A stretch of DNA of 64,000 bases. Origin: Kribbella italica. Lineage in GTDB: Bacteria > Actinomycetota > Actinomycetes > Propionibacteriales > Kribbellaceae. Where the stretch lies: assembly GCF_014205135.1 (NCBI RefSeq), contig NZ_JACHMY010000001.1:7068001-7132000 (forward strand), read 5' to 3'. The stretch's first letter is position 1. Every line of letters begins with the position of its first letter. This document shows, in pieces, positions 7,427 to 15,438 of this stretch. Made by a program: the position numbers and the translations under genes. The notes beneath the pieces were generated by a model. That model worked only from the letters and a program-made list of their open reading frames with translations, made no database searches and was not told where the DNA came from.

Positions 7427-8347
7427 ATGACACAACCGCCGTACCAGCACGACCCGAACCGGCCACAGGACCGGCCGCGGAGCTTCCCCTCGTACGGCGA
7501 GCAGCAGCGGCCGCAGGACGACGCCCCGGCGCCGTTCGTCCCGCCGTACTCGGCACCGCAACAGCCGCAGCAGTCGTACACGGCGCCACAGCAGCCGTCG
7601 TACCAGCAGCAGGCGCCGTACCAGCCGCCGCCGCAGTACCCGACCCAGCAGTACCCGCAGGCCTACGGCCAGCCCCCGGTGCCGTACGGCTACGGCTACC
7701 CCAGCGCGGTCCGCCGGACCAACGGCCTGGCCACAGCCGCGCTCATCACCGGTCTGGCCAGCATCATCTTCACCATCGCCGCGCCGGTCGCGGTCGGGCT
7801 CGGCATCGCCGCCCTGGTCCAGATCAAGCGCCGCAACGAGGACGGCACCCCGCAGGCGGTCGTCGGCCTGATCGTCGGCAGCGTGATCTCGGTGATCGCC
7901 GCGGTGGTGATCGTCCTGATCGTGATCGGCTCCCAGTTGCCCGAGGACGAGTACTCCAGCGGCGGTACGCCGGTCAGCTCGACGGAGCCCACCGGCGTGT
8001 ACATCGAGGCCCTGTACGTCGGCGAGTGCTTCGACGACACCTCCGACGAGGACGAGGTCGCGCGCACGTCCTGCACCGCCGACCACGACGGGGAGCTGTA
8101 CGGCATCGTGACGCTGCCGGCCCAGGACTGGCCGGGCGACAAGAAGCTCGCCGACCTCGGCGAGGCGGCCTGCGACGAGAAGTTCAAGGCGTACGTCGGG
8201 ATCGACGTCGACGACTCCGAGCTCGAGCCGGTCGCCTGGTTCCCGGAGCGCGCCGGCTGGAACAGCGGCGACCGCGACGTCTACTGCACGGCGTACGGGC
8301 CGTTCGGCGACGCGCTCGACAAGACCATCAAGGACAGCAAGCGCTGA
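7427..8347 (+). CDS. DUF4190/septum-formation domain protein, copy 2
   Basis: 306 aa paralogue of the preceding gene. The cytoplasmic N-terminus (~1-85) is very rich in Pro, Gln and Tyr (PQQPQQSYTAPQQPSYQQQA). Two membrane helices of DUF4190 type follow (LATAALITGLASIIFTIAAPVAVGLGIAALVQIKRR; VVGLIVGSVISVIAAVVIVLIVIG). The extracellular septum-formation domain carries YVGECFDD, TSCTADHDGELYG, EAACDEKF and DVYCTAYGP; its four cysteines probably pair. GGGGGAG lies 7 nt upstream. The stop codon overlaps the first bases of a repeat (8346) shared with the element at 33409-33574. Confidence 0.86.
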   Translation: MTQPPYQHDPNRPQDRPRSFPSYGEQQRPQDDAPAPFVPPYSAPQQPQQSYTAPQQPSYQQQAPYQPPPQYPTQQYPQAYGQPPVPYGYGYPSAVRRTNGLATAALITGLASIIFTIAAPVAVGLGIAALVQIKRRNEDGTPQAVVGLIVGSVISVIAAVVIVLIVIGSQLPEDEYSSGGTPVSSTEPTGVYIEALYVGECFDDTSDEDEVARTSCTADHDGELYGIVTLPAQDWPGDKKLADLGEAACDEKFKAYVGIDVDDSELEPVAWFPERAGWNSGDRDVYCTAYGPFGDALDKTIKDSKR

Positions 8348-8386
8348 GCACCTGCTCGCTACGGCGGGGAACTGGGAGCCATGCCC
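8346..8386 (+). repeat. Right-end remnant of the 166-bp MITE-like element
   Basis: The 24 bases from 8346 to 8369 are identical to 33533-33556 inside the element at 33409-33574, and similarity continues patchily (GGGAG, CCC) to about 8386, matching its terminal repeat with a few changes. The left end is absent. It begins inside the stop codon of the upstream gene and ends at the -10 of ricT. Confidence 0.7.
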
Positions 8387-8392
8387 TAGTCT
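8387..8392 (+). promoter_or_regulatory. -10 element of leaderless ricT
   Basis: TAGTCT, 6 nt before the GTG at 8399, with no ribosome site in front of the gene. Confidence 0.5.
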
Positions 8393-8398
8393 GGCCGC

Positions 8399-9451
8399 GT
8401 GGGCATGGTGATGGCGGTGTCGTTCGAGCGGTACGGACGGCTGTACTACCTGGACCCCGGTCCGCACCGGCCGCGGGTCGGGCAGAAGGTGCTGGTCCCG
8501 ACCGACGACGGGCCCGAGGTCGCCGAGTGCGTGTGGGCGCCGCAGTACGTGACCGAGGAGATCGGCGGCCTGCCGCTCTGCGAGGGCGTCGCGACCGATG
8601 CCGACCTGCAGCGCGACGAGCAGAACCGTGACCGCCGCGCCGACGCGCGGCTGACCGCGAAGCGGCTGATCCGCGAGCACGGGCTGCCGATGAAGGTGGT
8701 CGGGATCGACTTCGTCGACCGGCGGGCCGACGTGGACCAGCTGGTGATCGTGTACTTCTCCGCGCCGCACCGCGTCGACTTCCGCGAGCTGGTCCGGGAC
8801 CTCGCGCGTGGACTGCGGGCGCGGATCGAGCTGCGCCAGGTCGGCGCGCGCGACGAGGCCCGGCTGCAGGGCGGGATCGGACCGTGCGGGCGCGACCTGT
8901 GCTGCGCGACGTTCCTCAAGGACTTCGAGCCGGTCAGCGTCCGGATGGCGAAGGACCAGGACCTGCCGCTCAACCCGCTGAAGATCTCGGGCGCGTGCGG
9001 CCGGCTGATGTGCTGCTTGAAGTACGAGCACCCGCTCTACCAGGAGTTCAACGCCAAGGCGCCCTCGGTCGGTACGCCGGTGGAGACGCCCGCCGGAGAC
9101 GGCGTGGTCGTCGGGCACAACGTCCCGAGCGACACCGTCGTCGTACGGCTCGCTGCTTCCGGCCGCCGCTGCGCCTGCAGCCGGGCGGACGTGTGCTCAC
9201 CCCGCCAGCAGTACGAGGCGAGCAGCACCACCACACCGGACGCGCCGGCTGACCTCCCGACTCCGGTTGCCCGGCAGACCACGCCGCCCAAGCCGACGCC
9301 GGAGGGGCAGTCCACGGACACCCAGCCCGCGGACGGGGAGTCCGCCCCTCGCAGGCGCAAGCCACGCCGCCGGCGGCGTTTGAGCGATTCGCCGACGGAC
9401 ACTGGGTCCACCACGGCTGGACCGGACGACAACACGGGAGACGGCTCGTAG
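8399..9451 (+). CDS. ricT: RicT/PSP1-domain iron-sulfur protein
   Basis: 350 aa. The PSP1 core (residues ~1-270) shows RLYYLDPGPHRPRVGQKVLV, FVDRRADVDQLVIVYFSAPHRVDFRELVRDLA, RIELRQVGARDEA and two Cys clusters, GPCGRDLCCATF and GACGRLMCCLKYEH, which in the RicT/YaaT family take part in Fe-S cofactor binding. In Bacillus, RicT acts with RicA and RicF on RNase Y and phosphorelay; actinobacterial homologues are uncharacterised. Residues 280-350 are a disordered Pro/Thr tail with a strongly basic patch (RRRKPRRRRR), possibly nucleic-acid binding. GTG at 8399 fits the leaderless promoter; an ATG two codons later is an alternative. It overlaps the next gene by 1 nt. Confidence 0.9.
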   Translation: MGMVMAVSFERYGRLYYLDPGPHRPRVGQKVLVPTDDGPEVAECVWAPQYVTEEIGGLPLCEGVATDADLQRDEQNRDRRADARLTAKRLIREHGLPMKVVGIDFVDRRADVDQLVIVYFSAPHRVDFRELVRDLARGLRARIELRQVGARDEARLQGGIGPCGRDLCCATFLKDFEPVSVRMAKDQDLPLNPLKISGACGRLMCCLKYEHPLYQEFNAKAPSVGTPVETPAGDGVVVGHNVPSDTVVVRLAASGRRCACSRADVCSPRQQYEASSTTTPDAPADLPTPVARQTTPPKPTPEGQSTDTQPADGESAPRRRKPRRRRRLSDSPTDTGSTTAGPDDNTGDGS

Positions 9452-10983
9452 TGAAGACGTGCAGGGTGGTTGCAGGGCTGCTGGTCGTGGCGCTGGTCGG
9501 TGGGTGCGGCGTCGCCTCGCGGGCGCAGGACGCCGACGGCGGCGGCGGTACGACGGGCGGCAACCCGACCAACGCACCGGCGGGCCCGATCCCCACCGGG
9601 CTGGAGAAGTTCTACCAGCAGACGCCCTCCTGGCAGCGCTGCGGCTCGGGCAGCCAGTGCGCGACGATCACCGTCCCGCTGGACTACACCAAGCCCGCCG
9701 GCGACACCATCGAGCTGCGCGCCCGCAAGGTCCCGGCCCGCGACCGGACCGGCAGGATCGGCACGCTCTTCCTCAACCCGGGCGGCCCGGGCGCTTCCGG
9801 CGTCCAGTTCGCCGCTGCGGCCTCGTTCGTCCTCGGCCCGGCGCTGCTGCGCAAGTTCGACGTGGTCGGCTGGGACCCGCGCGGTGTCGGCGACTCGACG
9901 CCGGTGCGCTGCCTGGACACCGCCGAGCAGGACAAGTTCATCGCGACCGACGGCAGCCCCGACAACGAGGCCGAGATCAACGAGCTGAACACCGTGTCGA
10001 AGGGCTTCGCCGACGCCTGCGAGGAGCGCTCGGGCAAGCTGCTGCCGCACGTCTCGACCGAGGACGCGGCGCGCGACATCGACGTACTGCGGGCGCTGGT
10101 CGGCGACGTCGAGCTGAACTACATCGGCTACTCGTACGGCACCTTCCTCGGCGCGACGTACGCGGAACTGTTCCCGAAGAACGTCGGCCGGCTGGTCCTG
10201 GACGGCGCGGTCGACCCGGCGAAGACGGCCGAGGAGAACAACATCGCCCAGGCCAAGGGCTTCGACACCGCGCTCGACGCGTTCGCCGAGGAGTGCGCGG
10301 GCCGCAACTGCCAGCTCGGCACCACCAAGGCCGAGGTGCTGGCCGCGGTCGACAAGCTGCTCACCGAGACCGACGCCAAGCCGATCCCGACCGGCGGGGA
10401 GCGCGAGGTCACGCAGGCCCTCGCGGTGCTCGGCGTGATCTACCCGCTGTACTCGCGGGAGGCCTGGCCGCGGCTGGAAGAGGCCGTCGCCGACGGCTTG
10501 GCCGGCAAGGGCTCGCGGCTGCTCGCGATCGTCGACGAGAACACCGACCGGACCCCGCGCGGCTACACGACCAACGCGAACGAGGCGATCTACGCGGTGA
10601 ACTGCCTCGACCGCCAGGACATCAGGTCGGTCGCGGAGGCGAAGGCGCTCGCGTCGAAGTACCAGGCCGAGTCGCCGCGGTTCGGCGCGTACCTGCTCTG
10701 GGGGTCGCTGAGCTGCGCGAACTGGCCGGTGAAGCCGACCGGCAAGCCACACTCGATCAAGGCGCCCGGCACGAAGCCGATCGTCGTGATCGGGACCACC
10801 CGCGACCCGGCGACGCCGTACGGGTGGGCGGTCGGGCTGGCGGGCGGGCTGGAGAGCGGGGTGCTGATCACCCGCGACGGCGACGGCCACACCGGCTACA
10901 AGGCCGGCAACGCGTGCGTCGACACCGCGGTCGAGAGCTACCTGCTGCAGGGCTCGGCGCCGGCGGCGGACCTCAAGTGCTGA
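9451..10983 (+). CDS. Secreted TAP-like alpha/beta-hydrolase lipoprotein
   Basis: 510 aa. The N-terminus MKTCRVVAGLLVVALVGGC has a lipobox (VGGC), so it is probably lipid-anchored outside the membrane. The hydrolase fold shows the oxyanion segment LNPGGPGASG, nucleophile elbow GYSYGTFLGATYAELF and a C-terminal TAP-like domain with VVIGTTRDPATPYGWA (Asp) and DGDGHTGY (His). This matches the Streptomyces tripeptidyl aminopeptidase/SlpD-E family. Conserved Cys residues (QRCGSGSQCATI, CLDTA, AVNCLDR, LSCANWP, NACVDTAV) suggest disulfides. The GTG overlaps the ricT stop (TAGTG), so the two are translationally coupled; the pairing of RicT and a TAP-like hydrolase is common in actinobacteria. Confidence 0.9.
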   Translation: MKTCRVVAGLLVVALVGGCGVASRAQDADGGGGTTGGNPTNAPAGPIPTGLEKFYQQTPSWQRCGSGSQCATITVPLDYTKPAGDTIELRARKVPARDRTGRIGTLFLNPGGPGASGVQFAAAASFVLGPALLRKFDVVGWDPRGVGDSTPVRCLDTAEQDKFIATDGSPDNEAEINELNTVSKGFADACEERSGKLLPHVSTEDAARDIDVLRALVGDVELNYIGYSYGTFLGATYAELFPKNVGRLVLDGAVDPAKTAEENNIAQAKGFDTALDAFAEECAGRNCQLGTTKAEVLAAVDKLLTETDAKPIPTGGEREVTQALAVLGVIYPLYSREAWPRLEEAVADGLAGKGSRLLAIVDENTDRTPRGYTTNANEAIYAVNCLDRQDIRSVAEAKALASKYQAESPRFGAYLLWGSLSCANWPVKPTGKPHSIKAPGTKPIVVIGTTRDPATPYGWAVGLAGGLESGVLITRDGDGHTGYKAGNACVDTAVESYLLQGSAPAADLKC

Positions 10984-10999
10984 CCGGCTGTACGGCGTA

Positions 11000-11620
11000 C
11001 TAGCTGGGCCGGTCGTCGCCCGAGCCCGGCAGCTGCAGGGTCTCGGTGGCCCGCTCCAGCACGGCGCGCAGCCCCGCCTCGTCCTGCGGGCGGCCGCCGA
11101 CGGTGATCTCGACCGCCGACCGGCCGCTGTCCCCGGCCGGGATCCAGCGCGACAGGCCCATCCGCGGGCCGCGCGCGTCGTCGGTGTAGGTGTAGACGAG
11201 CGTGGTGTTCTCGGTGCTGAGCACCTTGTAGTCCGGCTCGTCGATGCTGCCCTGGCGTGCCTCGAGCAGCGCGTCCGGCGTCTGCTTGCTGCCGCGCGCG
11301 TCGAACCGGACCTGCCAGACGCCGGTCGGATCGACGTACCGCGGCCTGGTGCCGGTCTGACTGCTCTTCCAGCCCGTCGGGACCTCGGCGCTCACCGGCG
11401 ACCGGTCGGTGCCGAACGTCTGCGCGACGAACTGCAACGCGCCCGGCTGGAGCCCGTCGGTCGCGGTCGTCGTGGGACTCGGGGTCGGACTGGTGACGAC
11501 GGTCTGCGCGGAGCCATCCCCGTTCGCACTGTTGATGGCCAGCACGGTGCCGAAGACGGCCACCCCGACGGTCATCCCGGCCAGTGTCGCCACCAGCGCC
11601 TGGTGCCTGGGCGTGAGCAT
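11000..11620 (-). CDS. Membrane-anchored protein of unknown function
   Basis: 206 aa from the ATG at 11620, which has GGAGG 6 nt upstream; the frame is open further but without a ribosome site. The N-terminal anchor ALVATLAGMTVGVAVFGTVLAI is followed by a Ser/Thr/Pro linker (TSPTPSPTTTA) and a ~130-aa extracytoplasmic domain (FGTDRSPVSAEVPTGW, GVWQVRFDARGS, LVYTYTDDARGPRMGLSRW). That layout resembles the sensor or substrate parts of actinobacterial membrane proteins, such as those near Ser/Thr kinases; the AEVPTGW...TLVYTY pattern is similar to the extracellular part of the kinase at 46009. No family recognised. Confidence 0.75.
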   Translation of the reverse strand: MLTPRHQALVATLAGMTVGVAVFGTVLAINSANGDGSAQTVVTSPTPSPTTTATDGLQPGALQFVAQTFGTDRSPVSAEVPTGWKSSQTGTRPRYVDPTGVWQVRFDARGSKQTPDALLEARQGSIDEPDYKVLSTENTTLVYTYTDDARGPRMGLSRWIPAGDSGRSAVEITVGGRPQDEAGLRAVLERATETLQLPGSGDDRPS

Positions 11621-11705
11621 CCGGACCTCCGCATCGCATCGTCGTCGCCCTCGATTATCGACCACGAAGGGGGCGGGAGCGAAACCGCGACTACGCTGGC
11701 CCGTC

Positions 11706-12041
11706 GTGGACTTCGACACGGCACTACGCCGCTACCAGGCAGGTGAAGCCGAACGGGCCGATCTGAAACTCCTGGTGAAACAACTGCTGAAGCTGCTGGT
11801 CACCAAGGCCCCCGGCCACGCCGTCGAGGTGCGCGTCCCGCCGTACGGCGCAGTGCAGTGCATCGAGGGCCCCCGCCACACCCGCGGCACCCCCGGCGCC
11901 GTCGTCGAGATGCCCCCCGAGCTCTGGATCGACCTGGGCCTCGGCCGCATCACCTGGCCCGAGGCCCGCGACAGCGGCAAACTCCGCGCCAGCGGAGAGC
12001 GCACCGACCTCAGCGCGCTCCTACCGCTGGTAGAGGAGTAG
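11706..12041 (+). CDS. Sterol-carrier (SCP2-like) family protein
   Basis: 111 aa. VEVRVPPYGAVQCIEGPRHTRGTPGAVVEMPPELWIDLGLGRITWPEARDSGKLRASGERTDLS is the compact actinobacterial version of the SCP2 sterol-binding fold; the W-LA/LG-GRITW and ASGERTDLS motifs are typical. It is probably a cytoplasmic lipid- or hydrophobic-ligand-binding protein; no ligand is known. The GTG at 11706 follows a TACGCT -10-like element by 8 nt and lacks a ribosome site, so a leaderless start is likely. It is divergent from the membrane protein at 11620 and convergent with the lectin gene, 8 nt away. Confidence 0.85.
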   Translation: MDFDTALRRYQAGEAERADLKLLVKQLLKLLVTKAPGHAVEVRVPPYGAVQCIEGPRHTRGTPGAVVEMPPELWIDLGLGRITWPEARDSGKLRASGERTDLSALLPLVEE

Positions 12042-12049
12042 AGCAAGGG

Positions 12050-12856
12050 CTACTTGCCGCCGGTGCGGGTGGACCAGACCGGGGTGCGGCCGGAGTAGAT
12101 GACCAGGTTGCCGTCGCCCTGCATCTGCAGGATCGAGCCCTTCTTGTTCGTGCGGCTCGACCACAGGGCGGTCTTGCCGACGTAGACGACCAGGTTGCCG
12201 TCGGTCTGCATGATCGCGAAGGCGCCCTTCTTGCTGGTCTTGCTGGACCACAGCGGGGTCTTGCCGGCCTTGACCAGGACCAGGTTGCCGTCGCTCTGCA
12301 TCTGCAGGCGGTACATGCCGTTGCGCGAGTAGAGCAGCTGGCCGGTCTTCAGGGCGCGGCCCGGGTTCAGCGTCTCGATGACCGTCCAGCGCGACCAGTA
12401 GGCGTGCTTGGCGGTGTCGTACATCACCAGGTTGCCGTCGTCCTGGACGACCAGGCCGGACGGCTTCTTGCCGTTGGTGTTGCTGTGCCAGATCGCGCGG
12501 GTGCTCAGGAAGACGACCAGGTTGCCGTCGCGCTGCAGCGAGATCGACGAGCCCTTGACGTTCGTCGCGCTCGACCACAGGGCGGTCTTGCCCTGGTAGA
12601 GCACGGCGTTGCCGTCCTTCTGCATGATGAACGTGTACTTGTTGTTCCAGGACCGGCGGTACTGCCCCGGGCGCAGGATCTCGCCGGGCTTCAGCGTGAA
12701 CGGCACACCGCTCTGCACCTGCATCGGCGCGGCGGCGGTCGCCGGGCTCGCGGTCGCGGTCGCGGTGACCGGCGTCAGCAACGCCGTACCGAGTGCTACC
12801 GCGCCCGCGGCGACGAGGGCGAAGGCCCGGGTTCGGACCGTCGTGGTCGAGATCAT
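12050..12856 (-). CDS. Secreted B-lectin (bulb-type mannose-binding lectin) protein
   Basis: 268 aa. The signal peptide (MISTTTVRTRAFALVAAGAVALGTALLTPVTATATA) is followed by two bulb-lectin domains built from six beta-hairpin repeats, each ending in the QxDxNxVxY type motif: QKDGNAVLY, QRDGNLVVF, QDDGNLVMY, QSDGNLVLV, QTDGNLVVY and QGDGNLVIY. In plant lectins this motif binds mannose; in bacteria the fold occurs in lectin-like bacteriocins and cell-wall-associated proteins. Four sites fit the consensus fully, and two (VVF, VLV) are degenerate at the Tyr. ATG with GGAGAA upstream was chosen; an open frame upstream has no site. No catalytic domain is attached. Confidence 0.92.
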   Translation of the reverse strand: MISTTTVRTRAFALVAAGAVALGTALLTPVTATATASPATAAAPMQVQSGVPFTLKPGEILRPGQYRRSWNNKYTFIMQKDGNAVLYQGKTALWSSATNVKGSSISLQRDGNLVVFLSTRAIWHSNTNGKKPSGLVVQDDGNLVMYDTAKHAYWSRWTVIETLNPGRALKTGQLLYSRNGMYRLQMQSDGNLVLVKAGKTPLWSSKTSKKGAFAIMQTDGNLVVYVGKTALWSSRTNKKGSILQMQGDGNLVIYSGRTPVWSTRTGGK

Positions 12857-13014
12857 CTGGTTCTCCGTCTGTGCTCCGGCGCCGAGCCGTCCCCCGCGCC
12901 GTTGGTGTTGACGCCGGCTGAGGCCGTTTGGTTCCGGTCCAGACCGCGTCCAGAGCCGACCGTAGGGCCGAAATAGGGTCGTCGCGGCCCGCCGCCGGGT
13001 GCCACTATGTGCCA

Positions 13015-14304
13015 GTGGCAACAAGTTTCCGCGAGCGGCTGGACCGTCTGAAGGTGGATCTGACCCCGTGGCGGCAGTCCCGCGACTTCCGCATCCTGGT
13101 GATCTCGGGCTCGGTGTTCTTCCTCGGCGGCATGGTCGGGTACGTCGCGCTGCCGTTCCAGCTCTACCAGCTGACCGGCTCGAACTTCGCGGTCGGCGCG
13201 ATGGGCCTGGTGACGATTGCCCCGCTGGTGATCTTCGGCCTGTACGGCGGCGCGCTGGCCGATCACGTCGACCGGCGCCAGATGCTTGTCCTGACCGGCG
13301 TCGCGCAGGTGGTGATCTGTGCGGCCCTGCTGGCGAACACCCTGCTGGCGAGCCCGCAGATCTGGCTGATCTACGTCTGCGGCGCGCTGAACGCGATCGC
13401 GTCGTCGCTGCAGCGGCCGTCGCGCGAGGCGCTGTTCCCGCGCGTCGTACGGCACGAGGACATGCCCGCCGCGGTGACGCTCAACTCGCTGATCCTGCAG
13501 GTCGGCCAGCTCGCCGGGCCCGCGCTCGGCGGCGTACTGGTCGGCACGGCCGGTGTGAAGTGGGCGTACGCCGTGGAGCTGGCCGGGCTGGCGATCGCGA
13601 CGCTGCTGTTCCTGCTGCTGGGCTCGTACAAACCGAGCGAGCACAGCACGCCACCGAGCCTGCGGGCGATCGGGGACGGGATCAAGTACGCCGTCCGGCG
13701 GCGCGATCTGCTCGGGACGTACGCCGTGGACATGGTCGGCATGTTCCTCGCGATGCCGATCGTGCTGTTCCCGGCGTTCGCGACCGAGGTCCTGAAGGAA
13801 CCCAAACTGCTCGGCCTCCTCTACAGCGCCGAAGCCGTCGGGGCCATGCTCGCGACGCTGACCAGCGGCTGGGCGCGCCGGGTCCACCACCACGGCCGCG
13901 CGGTCACCCTGGCCACCATCGCCTGGGGAGCTTCGGTCGGCATCGCCGGCCTGGCCCCGAACATCTGGTTCGCCATCGCCTTCTTCGCCGTCGCGGGCGG
14001 GGCCGACATGATCTCCGGCCTGTTCCGCGCCGTGATCTGGAACCAGACGATCCCCGACGAAATGCGTGGCCGCTTGGCCGGCATCGAGATGCTGTCGTAC
14101 TCACTGGGCCCACTGGGCGGCCAGTCCCGCTCCGGTTTGGTGGCCGACCTGACCAGCGTCCGCACCTCCATCGTGAGCGGCGGCATCCTTTGCGTGGCCG
14201 GCGTCGTCGGCACAGCGGTGTGGCTCAAGGACTTCTGGCGGTACGACGCCCGCACCGACGAACACGCCGTACGGGAACGAGAACTCCGCGCAACCCCGAG
14301 CTAG
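13015..14304 (+). CDS. MFS transporter, EntS-like (MFS_3)
   Basis: 429 aa with 10-12 membrane helices. RDFRILVISGSVFFLGGMVGYVALPFQLYQLTGSNFAVG, GGALADHVDRRQMLVLTGVAQ, RPSREALFPRVV and the C-terminal IPDEMRGRLAGIEMLSYSLGP...SRSG are typical of the EntS/MFS_3 exporter group, which includes siderophore and drug exporters. The substrate is unknown and no biosynthetic genes adjoin. The GTG at 13015 is preceded by CACTAT (13003-13008), a plausible leaderless -10; an in-frame GTG at 13009 is an alternative. It is divergent from the lectin gene and convergent with the ArsR-type regulator. Confidence 0.9.
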   Translation: MATSFRERLDRLKVDLTPWRQSRDFRILVISGSVFFLGGMVGYVALPFQLYQLTGSNFAVGAMGLVTIAPLVIFGLYGGALADHVDRRQMLVLTGVAQVVICAALLANTLLASPQIWLIYVCGALNAIASSLQRPSREALFPRVVRHEDMPAAVTLNSLILQVGQLAGPALGGVLVGTAGVKWAYAVELAGLAIATLLFLLLGSYKPSEHSTPPSLRAIGDGIKYAVRRRDLLGTYAVDMVGMFLAMPIVLFPAFATEVLKEPKLLGLLYSAEAVGAMLATLTSGWARRVHHHGRAVTLATIAWGASVGIAGLAPNIWFAIAFFAVAGGADMISGLFRAVIWNQTIPDEMRGRLAGIEMLSYSLGPLGGQSRSGLVADLTSVRTSIVSGGILCVAGVVGTAVWLKDFWRYDARTDEHAVRERELRATPS

Positions 14305-14337
14305 CGGACGCTGTTGCGCGGGGGCGCGGATCAGCCG

Positions 14338-15351
14338 TCAGGCCCGCGACCGGACGCGGGACGGCTGACCGGCGTCCGGCAGAGCCGTCGCGGCGTCCAG
14401 CACGGCGTGACCGAGCGGTGTCAGCGTGTGCCACACGCTGTTCCGCTCGCGTCGCGAGGCGACCAGACCGGCTTCGCGCAGTACGGTCGCGTGCTCGGAG
14501 GCCGACGGCGCGGAAACACCGAGCTGCCGTGCCAGCTCGCCCGTGCTCGCGCCGTAGGTCAGAGCGACCAGCACCGCCCCGCGCGTCCTGCCCAGCAGCG
14601 CCGCGAGTGCGCGCTCGTGCTGATCGGTCCTGGACGACTGGAGCGACGAGGTCCGGTGCCGCAACGGGTAGACGAGAACGGGTGCGAGGGCCGCGCCGGC
14701 CAGCGCGAAAGGCGTGCGCCAGCAGAAATAGGCCGGCTGCAAGGTCAGCCCCCTGCCCTCCAGGTACAGGTCACGCTCCACCCGGGTGTCGATGGTCAGC
14801 ACCGGTTCCCGCCACGTGATCGACGGATGCACCGACGCCAGGAGCGCCGCCGTCCCAGCGCCGGTCAGGATCCGCGCGCGAGCCGCGATGTCGGTGTCGA
14901 CGTTGCGGCTCAGCGCACTCCAGTACGGCGCGATCGCCTCGTCGTGATAGGCCCGAAGACCAGCGGCCAACCGCCGCCGGGCCCCGGCCGACCCCGGCGG
15001 ATCGGCCGCCCACCGAGACACCTCACCCTGCCGGCCAAGGATCCCCAGCTCGTTCCGGAAGCGCGCCGTCGACGTACCGACCACCGAGTCGAGGCCCTCG
15101 TCCAGCTCGCCGGCATCGCCCGCAGACGTGAGGAAGTCGGGCGTGTACCCCTGCTGCGACGCAAGCCGCAGGTACACACGCGCCTCCGAGGACAGCACGG
15201 CCCGCACCCGCGACCGCCACTCCCCGAACACCACCGGCCCGCCGACCAGGTCGACCTGATGCGCGCTCAGCATCGCTTCCCACAGAGGATCCGGCCCGGC
15301 CGCGAGCCGGACCCGCATCAGGTCCTCCGAGGTGAAGTGGATCCGCAGCAT
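14338..15351 (-). CDS. ArsR-family regulator with DUF5937 domain
   Basis: 337 aa. The N-terminal ~210 aa (MLRIHFTSEDLMRVRLAAGPDPLWE...) match DUF5937, a ligand-binding-like module of actinobacterial regulators. The C-terminal winged helix reads RGAVLVALTYGASTGELARQLGVSAPSASEHATVLREAGLVASRRERNSVWHTLTPLG, a classic ArsR-type helix-turn-helix and wing, with no metal-binding Cys set. It is probably a metal-independent repressor of a small-molecule response. ATG at 15351 chosen for its GGAGG site. A 29-bp near-perfect inverted repeat (15378-15406) just upstream may be its operator or the end of the preceding operon. Confidence 0.88.
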   Translation of the reverse strand: MLRIHFTSEDLMRVRLAAGPDPLWEAMLSAHQVDLVGGPVVFGEWRSRVRAVLSSEARVYLRLASQQGYTPDFLTSAGDAGELDEGLDSVVGTSTARFRNELGILGRQGEVSRWAADPPGSAGARRRLAAGLRAYHDEAIAPYWSALSRNVDTDIAARARILTGAGTAALLASVHPSITWREPVLTIDTRVERDLYLEGRGLTLQPAYFCWRTPFALAGAALAPVLVYPLRHRTSSLQSSRTDQHERALAALLGRTRGAVLVALTYGASTGELARQLGVSAPSASEHATVLREAGLVASRRERNSVWHTLTPLGHAVLDAATALPDAGQPSRVRSRA

Positions 15352-15377
15352 CGGCAACCTCCGGTGCACGCAAACAG

Positions 15378-15406
15378 GTGGTGACACCGGAGCCCGGTGC
15401 CACCAC
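15378..15406. promoter_or_regulatory. Long inverted repeat: operator or terminator
   Basis: GTGGTGACACCGG-AGC-CCGGTGCCACCAC has 13-bp arms with a single mismatch and a 3-nt loop. It sits 27 nt upstream of the ArsR/DUF5937 start and 32 nt downstream of the stop of the 342-aa gene, so it could end the toxin-like operon, serve as an autoregulatory operator, or both. Confidence 0.5.
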
Positions 15407-15438
15407 ACATTCCACGTGCCTGCACTTTCAAAGCGCTG

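Noticed and set aside
6533..9118. 861-codon minus-strand open frame across holB end, septum genes and ricT
   Set aside because: High-GC shadow frame antisense to four supported genes; no recognisable fold.
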